From CAZALT01 sp964485515 (GTDB lineage Bacteria > Actinomycetota > Acidimicrobiia > Acidimicrobiales > Acidimicrobilacustridaceae), in assembly GCA_964485515.1 (NCBI GenBank), contig CAZALT010000074.1, positions 1 through 16,442 of the forward strand: 16,442 bases of DNA, written 5' to 3'. The position numbers were made by a program, and so were the translations under genes. The first letter of the stretch is position 1, and every line of letters starts with the position of its first letter. Below are positions 1-6,402 of this stretch, one piece after another. The notes beneath the pieces are model-generated. The model was not told the origin of the DNA. It worked only from the letters and a program-made list of their open reading frames with translations, and made no database searches.

Positions 1-112
1 CGATCGAGAGGCGGTCGTACACGACGACGTCCGCCCGACCCAGCACCTCCGCGCCTCGTACCGTGAGCAGCCCGGGGTCTCCCGGACCGGCGCCGACGAG
101 GAAGACGGTCAC
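1..112 (-). CDS. cobA: Uroporphyrinogen-III C-methyltransferase, N-terminal fragment
   Basis: Only the first 37 codons lie in the window; the rest continues past the left edge. The minus-strand reading begins at a GTG (110-112) and gives VTVFLVGAGPGDPGLLTVRG followed by AEVLGRADVVVYDRLS. This matches the start of the SUMT/CobA family: the P-x-GPGDP loop region that binds S-adenosylmethionine and the DxVxYDRL strand. The family enzyme methylates uroporphyrinogen III at C2 and C7 to precorrin-2, the branch point to siroheme and cobalamin. The GTG overlaps the TGA stop of the upstream photolyase by four bases (GTGA, 109-112), so the two are probably translationally coupled in one operon. A fused form such as CobA-HemD or CysG cannot be excluded because the C-terminus is not visible. 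Confidence 0.85.
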   Translation of the reverse strand, partial: MTVFLVGAGPGDPGLLTVRGAEVLGRADVVVYDRLSI

Positions 113-1509
113 TCGGCGGTGTCTCCCGCATCGAGGTCGGCGGCAGCATCGGAAGCGGCGGCGTACGCGTCGAGGGCGCGCTGGCGACTCTCGGTCAGGT
201 CGACGATCGGCGCCGGATACGAGTCGCCCAGCGTGACACCCGCGGTGGTGAGCTGGTCCTCGCTCGCCTCCCAGGGAGCGTGCACGAGGCGGTCGTCGAG
301 ATCGGCGAGCTCCGGCACCCAGCGCCGGATGTAGGCGCCGGTCGGGTCGAACTTGCGGCTCTGCGTGACCGGATTGAAGATCCGATTGTAGGGCGCGGCA
401 TCGGGGCCCGTACCCGCCACCCACTGCCAGTTGCCCACGTTCTGGGCGACGTCGGCGTCGACGAGCAGGTGACGGAAGTGGGCCTCGCCCACCCGCCAGT
501 CCACCAGCAGGTTCTTGACGAGGAACGAGGCGCTGATCATGCGCGCCCGGTTGTGCATGGTGCCGTCGCTGCGGAGCTGACGCATGGCAGCGTCGACCAC
601 CGGGATGCCGGTGAAGCCGCCCTTCCACGCCGAGAGGTCCGCAGGGGCGTTGCGCCACTCGACCAGGTCGTACTTCTCCCGAACCGCCTTGAACGGCAGC
701 GACGGGTTCTCGAAGAGCAGGTGCGCGTACCAGTCCCGCCACGCGAGCTGCCGCACGAACGCGGCTCGTCCCGGGGTGTCGTCGCCGACGAGGTCGACGA
801 CGGACCGGGGTGAGATCGTGCCGAGGCTGAAGTCCGTGGAGAGCGAGGACGTTCCGTCGGCGTCGAGTCGATCCCGCTCGGAGTCGTACGCGTCGACCCG
901 TTCGAGGAAGGCCTCGAGCCGGTTCCACGCCTCGCGCTCGCCCTCGGGGTACTTCGCCGGCTCATCGAGACGGGGCAGCGCGTCGCCGGGGTGGTCGAGC
1001 ACGACGGCCTCACCCGGCTGCGGCCACCCGTCGCGCTCGGTGGCCGACCAGGCCTTGAAATACGGCGTGAAGACCCGGTGGAGCACCCCCTTGGCGGTGG
1101 TGACGGCCCCCGGCGGCTGGACGAGCGTTCCCCACGAGGAGAGCACCGGAACCTCGAGGGCCTTGGCCACCCGTTCGTCGCGTCGGGTGGCGTAGGGCGT
1201 GACGTCGGCGTTCCAGTACACCCCTCCCGCCTTGTACCGGGCCACGACCTGCGGGACGAGATCGACAGGGTTGCCGATACGGACGTGCAGGCGCCCACCC
1301 ACCCGTTCGAACAGCTCGTAGTCGAGCGCCTGGAGGCTGGCGAGAAGCTGACGGCGACGGAAGGGCCCGGCACGATCGAGGAGCCGGGGATCGAGGACGA
1401 ACAGCGGAACGACCGCTTTGCGGTCGGCGGTCGCCGAGGCCCACGCGGGGTTGTCCTCCAGGCGCAGGTCGCGCCGGAACCACACGAGGCCGATCTCGTC
1501 CGACTGCAT
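109..1509 (-). CDS. phr: Class I cryptochrome/deoxyribodipyrimidine photolyase
   Basis: The 466-aa product (467 if the adjacent GTG at 1510-1512 is used) is the usual length for a light-driven DNA photolyase, which repairs cyclobutane pyrimidine dimers using FADH-. The N-terminal antenna domain starts with GLVWFRRDLRLEDNPAW (about residues 8-24, GTG numbering). The FAD domain spans about 195-430 and holds WRDWYAHLLFENP, GIPVVDAAMRQL, MHNRARMISASFLVK and NWQWVAGTGPDAAPYNRIFN. By alignment from memory with E. coli PhrB, the electron-transfer tryptophan triad W306/W359/W382 is present as W286, W339 and W362. The tryptophan of E. coli GWMHNR is Thr here (GTMHNR). It lies upstream of cobA with a 4-bp overlap and is divergent from the channel gene. 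No close Shine-Dalgarno is visible; a -10-like hexamer sits just upstream. Substrate (CPD versus other lesion) is inferred from family resemblance only. Confidence 0.95.
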   Translation of the reverse strand: MQSDEIGLVWFRRDLRLEDNPAWASATADRKAVVPLFVLDPRLLDRAGPFRRRQLLASLQALDYELFERVGGRLHVRIGNPVDLVPQVVARYKAGGVYWNADVTPYATRRDERVAKALEVPVLSSWGTLVQPPGAVTTAKGVLHRVFTPYFKAWSATERDGWPQPGEAVVLDHPGDALPRLDEPAKYPEGEREAWNRLEAFLERVDAYDSERDRLDADGTSSLSTDFSLGTISPRSVVDLVGDDTPGRAAFVRQLAWRDWYAHLLFENPSLPFKAVREKYDLVEWRNAPADLSAWKGGFTGIPVVDAAMRQLRSDGTMHNRARMISASFLVKNLLVDWRVGEAHFRHLLVDADVAQNVGNWQWVAGTGPDAAPYNRIFNPVTQSRKFDPTGAYIRRWVPELADLDDRLVHAPWEASEDQLTTAGVTLGDSYPAPIVDLTESRQRALDAYAAASDAAADLDAGDTAE

Positions 1510-1515
1510 CACGGC

Positions 1516-1521
1516 AGGTTA
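1516..1521 (-). promoter_or_regulatory. Possible -10 box for a leaderless photolyase mRNA
   Basis: Read on the minus strand, TAACCT (1521 down to 1516) has the TAnnnT pattern. With a normal 7-base distance, transcription would start at about 1509, the A of the ATG. There is no convincing -35 and no ribosome-binding site at normal spacing; the nearest AGGA is about 14 bases upstream. The call is a weak positional inference. Confidence 0.35.
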
Positions 1522-1604
1522 GATCCTGCTCCCCTCGCGACCTGAACTTGTTCGCGATCCGCCCACGCGCCCGCGTCGCGCCGAGTCGAGGACCGCGGCG
1601 GCGA

Positions 1605-1610
1605 TACGAT
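1605..1610 (+). promoter_or_regulatory. Possible -10 box for the channel gene
   Basis: TACGAT in the 127-bp divergent region fits TAnnnT and would start transcription near 1617. That leaves a short leader containing the purine-rich GGGGAG (1628-1633) in front of the TTG start at 1640. I see no good -35 sequence. The rest of 1513-1639 shows nothing else that I can name. Confidence 0.35.
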
Positions 1611-1639
1611 CCCGCCTCCGACGGACCGGGGAGCGCAGA

Positions 1640-3343
1640 TTGAAGACGGTCGGCCTCGTACTCGCCTACATCAGCGCACCGGGTCGCGAGCGAAACCTCC
1701 GCGTCGTGCTGTGGTTGCTCGTGATCCTCACCGCTCTGGTCACCGTCTTCAGCGTCCTGTTCCACGTCATCATGGCGAGCGAGGGCCGCGGGTTCGCCTG
1801 GATCACGGGCGTCTACTGGACGATGACGGTGATGTCGACGCTCGGACTCGGCGACATCACGTTCCACTCGGGCGCGGGTCAGGTCTTCACCATCGTCGTG
1901 CTGGTCACCGGGACCCTCTTCATCCTCATCATCTTCCCCTTCACCTTCATCCAGTTCGTCTTCATCCCGTGGGTCGAGCAGCGCAACCAGGCGCGGGCAC
2001 CCCGCAAGCTGCCCGCCTCCACGTCGGGCCATCTGGTGCTGACCGACACCGGCACGATCGAAGACGCCGTGATCCGCCGGGCCGAGAACGCGAACGTGCC
2101 CTACGTGGTGATCATCCCGTCGCTGCCCGACGCGCTCGCCTTGTTCGACCGGGGCTACAAGGTGATGGTCGGCGACCTCGACAACCCGGACACGTACCGC
2201 AACGCCCAGATCGAGAACGCCGCGCTGGTCGCGGCCACCAACGCCGACGCCACCAACACCAACATCGCCTTCACGATCCGCGAGATCGACCCCGACGTCC
2301 CGATCGTGGCCACGGCCAACACCAGCGCAGCAGCCGACATCCTCGAGCTCGCGGGCTGCTCGGACGTGCTCCAACTCGGTGACCGGCTCGGCCGGGCCAT
2401 CGCTCAGCGGGTGCTCGGCACCGACGCCCGGGCCCACGTGATCGACCGGATCGACACGCTCGGCATCGCCGAGGCCAGCCCGGCCGGTACCTCGCTCGTG
2501 GGCCAGACGCTACGAGAGGCGCGGCTGCGCGAGCGGTTCGGCGTCACCGCAGTCGGTGTGCGGCGACGCGGCCAGTTCTCCATGGCGTCGGCGCACACGC
2601 GGATCGAGGACGAGACGGTGCTCATCCTGGCCGGCGAGCTGGACCACCTCGAGGCCTACAGCGAGACGTTCGGCGTCGACCGCGGCATCGAGACCCCCGT
2701 GGTCATCGTGGGCGGGGGACGGGTGGGCCGGGCCGCCGGCCGGGCACTGGCCCGGGCCGGCATCGACTTCCGCATCATCGAGGAGCGCGACGATCGGATC
2801 CGGGACCCCGCCGTGTACGTCCACGGCGACGCCGCGCAGCTGAGCGTCCTCCAAGACGCCGGCATCGCGCACGCATCGGCGGTGCTGGTCACGACCCACG
2901 ACGACGACATCAACGTCTACCTGACGATCGTCGCCCGCAAGCTCCGGCCCGACGTGCAGATCATCGCCCGCTCGAACCTCGACCGGAACGTGTCAACCCT
3001 CCACCGCGCCGGAGCCGACTCTGTGCTGTCCTACGCCTCGATCGGGTCGATGGCGATCTGGAACACGCTCGAGTTCAACGACACCGTCGTGCTCGCCGAC
3101 GGGCTCGACCTGTTCCAGGTGTCCATGCCCCCCGCCATAGCGGGACGGTCCCTCCACGAGGTCGACGTCCGGGCCCACACGGGGTGCTCGGTCGTGGCGA
3201 TCCAGCACGGTGAGCACACCGACACCAGCCCCGACCCGACCGTGCCGCTGCCCCCCGACGCCGAGCTCGTCGTCGTCGGCACCTCCGACGGGGCGCGGGA
3301 GTTCCACCGGCGCTACCCGGTCCAGGGTCCCGGCCCCCGGTAG
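1640..3343 (+). CDS. Two-TM potassium-channel-like protein with two RCK (TrkA) modules
   Basis: The 567-aa membrane protein starts at TTG, with GGGGAG (1628-1633) about 6 bases upstream as ribosome-binding site. Two hydrophobic segments (about 21-45 and 82-110) flank a pore loop, YWTMTVMSTLGLGDITF, whose selectivity filter is TLGLGD (67-72) rather than the common TVGYGD. The cytoplasmic part has a first RCK-N domain (about 130-255), an RCK-C (about 275-340), a second RCK-N (about 352-475) with the nucleotide-binding GGGRVGR (358-364) and an acidic end of the second strand (EERDD), and a final RCK-C (about 485-560). In the first RCK-N the glycine motif is degenerate (LTDTGTIEDA). The known role of such proteins is ligand- or nucleotide-gated K+ flux; ion selectivity here is inferred. 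Two RCK modules in one chain recall calcium-gated BK-type and GsuK-like channels. It is divergent from the photolyase and convergent with the next gene. Confidence 0.92.
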   Translation: MKTVGLVLAYISAPGRERNLRVVLWLLVILTALVTVFSVLFHVIMASEGRGFAWITGVYWTMTVMSTLGLGDITFHSGAGQVFTIVVLVTGTLFILIIFPFTFIQFVFIPWVEQRNQARAPRKLPASTSGHLVLTDTGTIEDAVIRRAENANVPYVVIIPSLPDALALFDRGYKVMVGDLDNPDTYRNAQIENAALVAATNADATNTNIAFTIREIDPDVPIVATANTSAAADILELAGCSDVLQLGDRLGRAIAQRVLGTDARAHVIDRIDTLGIAEASPAGTSLVGQTLREARLRERFGVTAVGVRRRGQFSMASAHTRIEDETVLILAGELDHLEAYSETFGVDRGIETPVVIVGGGRVGRAAGRALARAGIDFRIIEERDDRIRDPAVYVHGDAAQLSVLQDAGIAHASAVLVTTHDDDINVYLTIVARKLRPDVQIIARSNLDRNVSTLHRAGADSVLSYASIGSMAIWNTLEFNDTVVLADGLDLFQVSMPPAIAGRSLHEVDVRAHTGCSVVAIQHGEHTDTSPDPTVPLPPDAELVVVGTSDGAREFHRRYPVQGPGPR

Positions 3344-3418
3344 GGACAGGCCCGGCCCCCGGTAGGGACAGGCCCGGTCAGGCGATCGGTCGGGACAGGC
3401 CCGGTCAGGCGATCGGTC
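3334..3418. repeat. Nested tandem repeats between convergent genes
   Basis: A 22-bp unit is repeated exactly at 3334-3355 and 3356-3377. A 27-bp unit is repeated exactly at 3365-3391 and 3392-3418. They share the core GGGACAGGCCCGG, which occurs three times (3343, 3365, 3392). The first array covers the end and stop codon of the channel gene. The second duplicates the last codons and stop of the minus-strand dehydrogenase-like gene, so a spare copy of its stop (TCA on the plus strand) sits at 3378. Replication slippage or short duplication is the simple explanation. I see no clean terminator hairpin here. Confidence 0.9.
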
Positions 3419-4385
3419 GGCCGAAGGGCAGCGGGTCCACCCACGTGGCGAGGAACGCCTCGGCGCGCCGGCACGCGGCGAGCAGCGGACCGTCGTCGGC
3501 GTCGATCACCGTCGAGATCCCCGCCGCGATGGCGTCGGCCGCGGCTCGGCTGGCGTCGTCGACCGTGGCGCTCTCGGTGACGAAGACGGTTCCGGCCGTG
3601 GTGAGGAAGTCGGGCAGCACCTTGGTGCCCGACCGGCCGAACGTGGCGAGCGCCTTTGCCGTGACGGGGATCGCGCCGTAGGGCACGACGACACCGGCCT
3701 GCACGGTCGCCGCGGCGAGGTGGTCGATCGCTCCGGCCTTCGATCCGGCGAGCAGCACATCGACCGGCGCAGCCAGCGCCGCGCCCGACGGTTCGGTGAG
3801 GTCGAGGCCGCCGGCGAGCTGCTCGGCGTCGAAGCCCGACCCGTCGGGGGCCACGGCGCCACCCTTGCCGATGCTGACCGCGGAGATCACCGCACCCGCG
3901 GCCAACAGCTGGGCCACCAGCTCGTCGCCGGCCACGTCGAGGCCCTCGATGGCGACCGCGCGCCCGTCGAGACCGCCGGGACAGGCGGCGACCGCCGCGG
4001 CGACGACGCCCGCGGCGCGGACCGCGGCCCCATCGGACCAGATGAGGTCGGGGCGGTCGTCCGCGGCACGCAACGGGGCCAAGCCGTCGACGCTGAGCCC
4101 CTTGCCGGGCAGGGTGAGGAACCGGCCCGACGCGACCCACGGCTCGACCTCGGCCACGAACCCGGCGACGGCCTCGTCCCGGTTCTCCTTGGCGTTGATG
4201 CCCGCCGACGCGCCACCCACCTGCATCCCCAACGACGCGTAGCGGTAGGTCTCGGTGCGAGCCAGCCACGTGGCGCCATCGACCAGGACCTTCGGAGCCA
4301 GTCGGGTGACGCCGATCGACTGCTCGGCTGATTCGATGTCGAAGACGACGAACGCATCGACGCCGGACAGCTTCTCGGTCTTCAC
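3405..4385 (-). CDS. Degenerate Glu/Leu/Phe/Val dehydrogenase-like protein
   Basis: With the GTG start at 4385 the product is 326 aa. An earlier in-frame ATG at 4463 would add 26 residues that look like spacer (glycine- and proline-rich), so I prefer the GTG; no clear ribosome-binding site decides it. The chain follows the order of the glutamate dehydrogenase superfamily. LGMQVGGASAGINAK (52-66) sits where LPFGGAKGG is found. VAIEGLDVAGDELVAQLLAA (144-163) sits where the Rossmann GxGNVG helix lies. DVLLAGSKAGAI (209-220) and GTKVLPDFLTTAGTVFV (253-269) match the C-terminal strands. The lysine of GGAKGG, which is catalytic or substrate-binding in true enzymes, is Ser, and the dinucleotide glycine motif is weakened to GLDVAG. 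It may be a non-canonical dehydrogenase or a sensor. It is divergent from lhgO, which suggests a link to 2-oxoglutarate or amino-acid metabolism (inference). Confidence 0.72.
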   Translation of the reverse strand: MKTEKLSGVDAFVVFDIESAEQSIGVTRLAPKVLVDGATWLARTETYRYASLGMQVGGASAGINAKENRDEAVAGFVAEVEPWVASGRFLTLPGKGLSVDGLAPLRAADDRPDLIWSDGAAVRAAGVVAAAVAACPGGLDGRAVAIEGLDVAGDELVAQLLAAGAVISAVSIGKGGAVAPDGSGFDAEQLAGGLDLTEPSGAALAAPVDVLLAGSKAGAIDHLAAATVQAGVVVPYGAIPVTAKALATFGRSGTKVLPDFLTTAGTVFVTESATVDDASRAAADAIAAGISTVIDADDGPLLAACRRAEAFLATWVDPLPFGRPIA

Positions 4386-4460
4386 ACCGAGGAGTTTGGC
4401 ACCGTTCCCACCGCACCCCGGATTCGCGGCGCCCGGACCCGGTCGACCCCCAGCACGCCC

Positions 4461-4470
4461 CATTTGCAAG
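4461..4470 (-). promoter_or_regulatory. 10-mer shared with the phasin-promoter palindrome
   Basis: On the minus strand this reads CTTGCAAATG, identical to 5730-5739 in the palindrome upstream of the phasin-like gene. Here it abuts the lhgO ribosome-binding site, in the divergent gap with the dehydrogenase-like gene. A 10-base AT-rich word recurring within 1.3 kb of GC-rich DNA hints at a common regulator, but only half of the palindrome is present, so this may be chance. Confidence 0.25.
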
Positions 4471-4479
4471 GATGCATCC

Positions 4480-5691
4480 ATGGCACACGTCTCGACCACC
4501 GACTGCGACGTCGTGATCGTGGGTGCCGGCATCGTCGGGCTGGCCACCGCCCGGGCGCTGCTCGCCCGGACCCCATCGCTCACCGTGCGCGTCGTCGACA
4601 AGGAGGCGTCGGTCGGGGCGCACCAGACCGGCCACAACTCCGGGGTGATCCACTCCGGTCTCTACTACCGCCCCGGTTCGGAGAAGGCCCGGCTCTGCAC
4701 CGCCGGTCGGGTCGAGCTGGAGGCCTGGTGCGCGGCCCGCGGCGTGGACCTCGAGCGATGCGGCAAGGTCGTGGTCGCCACCTCACCCGACCAGATCCCC
4801 GCGCTCCACGAGCTGCGCCGACGCGGCCTGGCCAACGGTCTCGACCTGGTGGCGCTCGATCGGAGTGGCCTGGCCGACCACGAGCCCTACGCCGACGGCG
4901 TCGGGGCGTTGTTCGTGCCGGCGACCGGCGTGATCGACTTCGGGGCGGTGGCCCGTCGCCTCGCCGACGACCTCCGCGCCGCGGGCGTGGCGTTCGAGCT
5001 GGCCAACCCCGTGGTCGCCGTGGACGAAGAAGCCGACGCCGACGCCGTCGCCGTCCACACGGTCGACGGCGTCCGACGGGCCCGCCACCTCGTCAACTGC
5101 GCGGGTCTGCACAGCGACCGGATCGCCCGCATGTCGGGCCTCGACCCCAGCGTCCGCATCGTGCCCTTCCGGGGCGAGTTCTCCGAGCTCGTCGCCGAGC
5201 GACGCCACCTCGTGCACCACCTCATCTACCCGGTTCCCGACCCCCGCTTCCCGTTCCTCGGCGCCCACTTCACGCGGGGGCTCGACGGGTCGGTCCACGT
5301 CGGGCCCAACGCGGTGCTCGCCTTCGACCGGGAGGGATACCGCTGGCGCGACGTGTCGGTGGGGTCGCTCCGCGAGCTCGGCACCGACGCCGCCACGTGG
5401 CAGCTGGCCCGCCGCTACTGGCGCACCGGCGCGGGTGAGGTCGGGCGGTCCCTCAGCCGTGCGCTGCTCGTGCGAGAGCTCCAGCGCCTGGTGCCCGACG
5501 TCCGCTCGGCCGATCTCGTGCGGGCCGGGAGCGGCGTGCGGGCCCAGGCCGTGCGCGACGACGGAACGCTGCTCGACGACTTCGCCATCGAGCAGACGCC
5601 GCGGTGCGTGCACGTCCTCAACGCACCGTCGCCGGCGGCGACCGCCTCGCTCGCCATCGGCGCCCGCATCGCCCACCAGGTCCTGGCCTGA
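4480..5691 (+). CDS. lhgO: L-2-hydroxyglutarate oxidase/dehydrogenase, FAD-dependent
   Basis: The 403-aa product begins at ATG 4480 with AAGGA (4468-4472) 7 bases upstream; longer in-frame starts would run into the divergent gene and are rejected. The N-terminal DxVIVGAGIVGLATARAL is the FAD-binding Rossmann motif (GAGIVG at 15-20). The sequence HQTGHNSGVIHSGLYYRPGS (48-67) is highly characteristic of LhgO and human L2HGDH, as are VPFRGEFSEL and the C-terminal glycine-rich GSGVRAQAV segment. The family oxidises L-2-hydroxyglutarate to 2-oxoglutarate, passing electrons to the respiratory chain or oxygen; it acts as metabolite repair, or in lysine/glutarate breakdown. No glutarate hydroxylase (csiD/glaH) is visible next to it, so metabolite repair is the likelier role here (inference). 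Confidence 0.93.
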   Translation: MAHVSTTDCDVVIVGAGIVGLATARALLARTPSLTVRVVDKEASVGAHQTGHNSGVIHSGLYYRPGSEKARLCTAGRVELEAWCAARGVDLERCGKVVVATSPDQIPALHELRRRGLANGLDLVALDRSGLADHEPYADGVGALFVPATGVIDFGAVARRLADDLRAAGVAFELANPVVAVDEEADADAVAVHTVDGVRRARHLVNCAGLHSDRIARMSGLDPSVRIVPFRGEFSELVAERRHLVHHLIYPVPDPRFPFLGAHFTRGLDGSVHVGPNAVLAFDREGYRWRDVSVGSLRELGTDAATWQLARRYWRTGAGEVGRSLSRALLVRELQRLVPDVRSADLVRAGSGVRAQAVRDDGTLLDDFAIEQTPRCVHVLNAPSPAATASLAIGARIAHQVLA

Positions 5692-5727
5692 TCATCAGGA
5701 GCGCGGACGAGGGCGTGACCGAAGTCA

Positions 5728-5745
5728 TGCTTGCAAATGCAAGCA
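5728..5745. promoter_or_regulatory. Perfect palindromic operator TGCTTGCA-aa-TGCAAGCA
   Basis: Two perfect 8-base arms (5728-5735 and 5738-5745) flank AA, ending 6 bases before the -35 hexamer of the phasin-like gene. A third half-site, GCAAGCA, lies at 5760-5766 inside the promoter spacer, exactly 21 bases (two helical turns) after the one at 5739-5745. The arrangement looks like a binding site for a dimeric regulator with an extra contact. PhaR-type regulators of phasins are known in proteobacteria to bind TGC/GCA-rich inverted repeats, so an analogous control is plausible, but no regulator gene is visible here. Confidence 0.7.
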
Positions 5746-5751
5746 AAAGGG

Positions 5752-5780
5752 TTGACGTCGCAAGCAGGCCACGGTTCACT
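5752..5780 (+). promoter_or_regulatory. Promoter of the phasin-like gene
   Basis: TTGACG (5752-5757) matches the -35 consensus in five of six bases. After a 17-base spacer comes the weaker TTCACT (5775-5780). Transcription would start at about 5787, one base before the ATG at 5788, and no ribosome-binding site precedes that ATG, so the mRNA is probably leaderless. The GCAAGCA half-site sits within the spacer. Confidence 0.6.
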
Positions 5781-5787
5781 GGACCGC

Positions 5788-6120
5788 ATGGCAACCACCC
5801 CCTCGTTCGACACCCTCACCGAGATCCAGGACACCATCGTCGATGCTGTCGCCTCGATCCAGGAACCGGTCTCCACCGCGGTGGCCAAGGCTGCCGGCAG
5901 CCTCGAAGCCCGCATCCCCGAGCTGCCCGAGTTCCTCACCGACAACATCCCCTCGGTCCGCACCTTCGTCGACGGCCAGTACGACTTCACCATCCGCCTG
6001 GTCAACACCACCCACGACATCGCCCTCGCCGTCATCGACGCCGTCGAGCCGGTCACCACCAAGGTCAGCAAGGCCACCACCCGCACCACGACCAAGTCGG
6101 CGACCAAGAAGGCCGCCTGA
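5788..6120 (+). CDS. Phasin/HBHA-like small amphipathic protein
   Basis: The 110-aa product starts at ATG 5788 (MATTPSFDTLTEIQDTIVDA). Residues about 8-40 and 64-95 are predicted amphipathic helices rich in Ile, Val and Ala. They are separated by a proline-punctuated linker (IPELPEFLTDNIPSV, 43-57). The tail (about 92-110) is Lys/Thr/Ala-rich, ending KSATKKAA. There is no signal peptide or cysteine. This architecture resembles actinobacterial phasin-like proteins and the mycobacterial heparin-binding hemagglutinin, which coat polyhydroxyalkanoate or lipid granules or bind surfaces and nucleic acids through the lysine-rich tail. The assignment rests on composition and layout, not on a clear catalytic motif. 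The gene is alone, between its own promoter/operator and a strong terminator, so it is a monocistronic, separately regulated unit. It could also be a nucleoid-associated protein. Confidence 0.72.
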   Translation: MATTPSFDTLTEIQDTIVDAVASIQEPVSTAVAKAAGSLEARIPELPEFLTDNIPSVRTFVDGQYDFTIRLVNTTHDIALAVIDAVEPVTTKVSKATTRTTTKSATKKAA

Positions 6121-6221
6121 CCCAGCTCCGGACTCGGCTCCCCCGTCGAGTCCCGCCCGGCCGCTCTCCCCCAGCGGACCGAGGCCAGAGACCTCGACGA
6201 TCCCCCCTCGTCGACGGTCCC

Positions 6222-6259
6222 CCGAACGGCCCTCTCCCCGAGGGCCGTTCGGCGTTTTT
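6222..6259 (+). terminator. Rho-independent terminator of the phasin-like gene
   Basis: Perfect 13-base arms CCGAACGGCCCTC (6222-6234) and GAGGGCCGTTCGG (6240-6252) close a 5-base loop and are followed by CG and TTTTT (6255-6259). This is a textbook intrinsic terminator. The remainder of the 282-base gap 6121-6402 holds nothing else recognisable except the candidate -10 of the peroxiredoxin. Confidence 0.93.
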
Positions 6260-6323
6260 CCTCGCCCGCCGCGCCCGGCGACAAATCCCGACTTCTCCTG
6301 TCTCCTTTTGCGGGAAATGGCCC

Positions 6324-6329
6324 TATGAT
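6324..6329 (+). promoter_or_regulatory. Likely -10 box of the peroxiredoxin gene
   Basis: TATGAT differs from TATAAT by one base and stands out in GC-rich DNA. It would start transcription near 6336, giving a leader of about 67 bases to the ATG at 6403. No good -35 lies 17 bases upstream (TCTCCT), so an activator or an alternative sigma factor may be involved. Confidence 0.5.
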
Positions 6330-6402
6330 GACGCCGCAAGCCACCCACTCCCGCGCCGCCGTCAACGGGACGGCCGAGCGAACCGCAGAAGGAAGCACAC
6401 CA

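Noticed and set aside
1010..2437. A 475-codon minus-strand open frame across the photolyase/channel boundary
   Set aside because: It is antisense to the channel and out of frame in the photolyase, with Arg/Gly/His-rich composition typical of shadow frames in GC-rich DNA.
4386..4637. Extended N-terminus of the dehydrogenase-like gene
   Set aside because: The extension overlaps the lhgO start and ribosome-binding site and encodes low-complexity sequence unlike the family.
5687..5699. Short palindrome CCTGAT-C-ATCAGG at the lhgO stop
   Set aside because: The one-base centre cannot form a terminator loop and no T-run follows; the element is too short to call an operator by itself.
6325..6402. 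Longer peroxiredoxin start at 6325
   Set aside because: ATG 6403 has an excellent ribosome-binding site and matches the family N-terminus; 6325 lies inside the likely -10 box.
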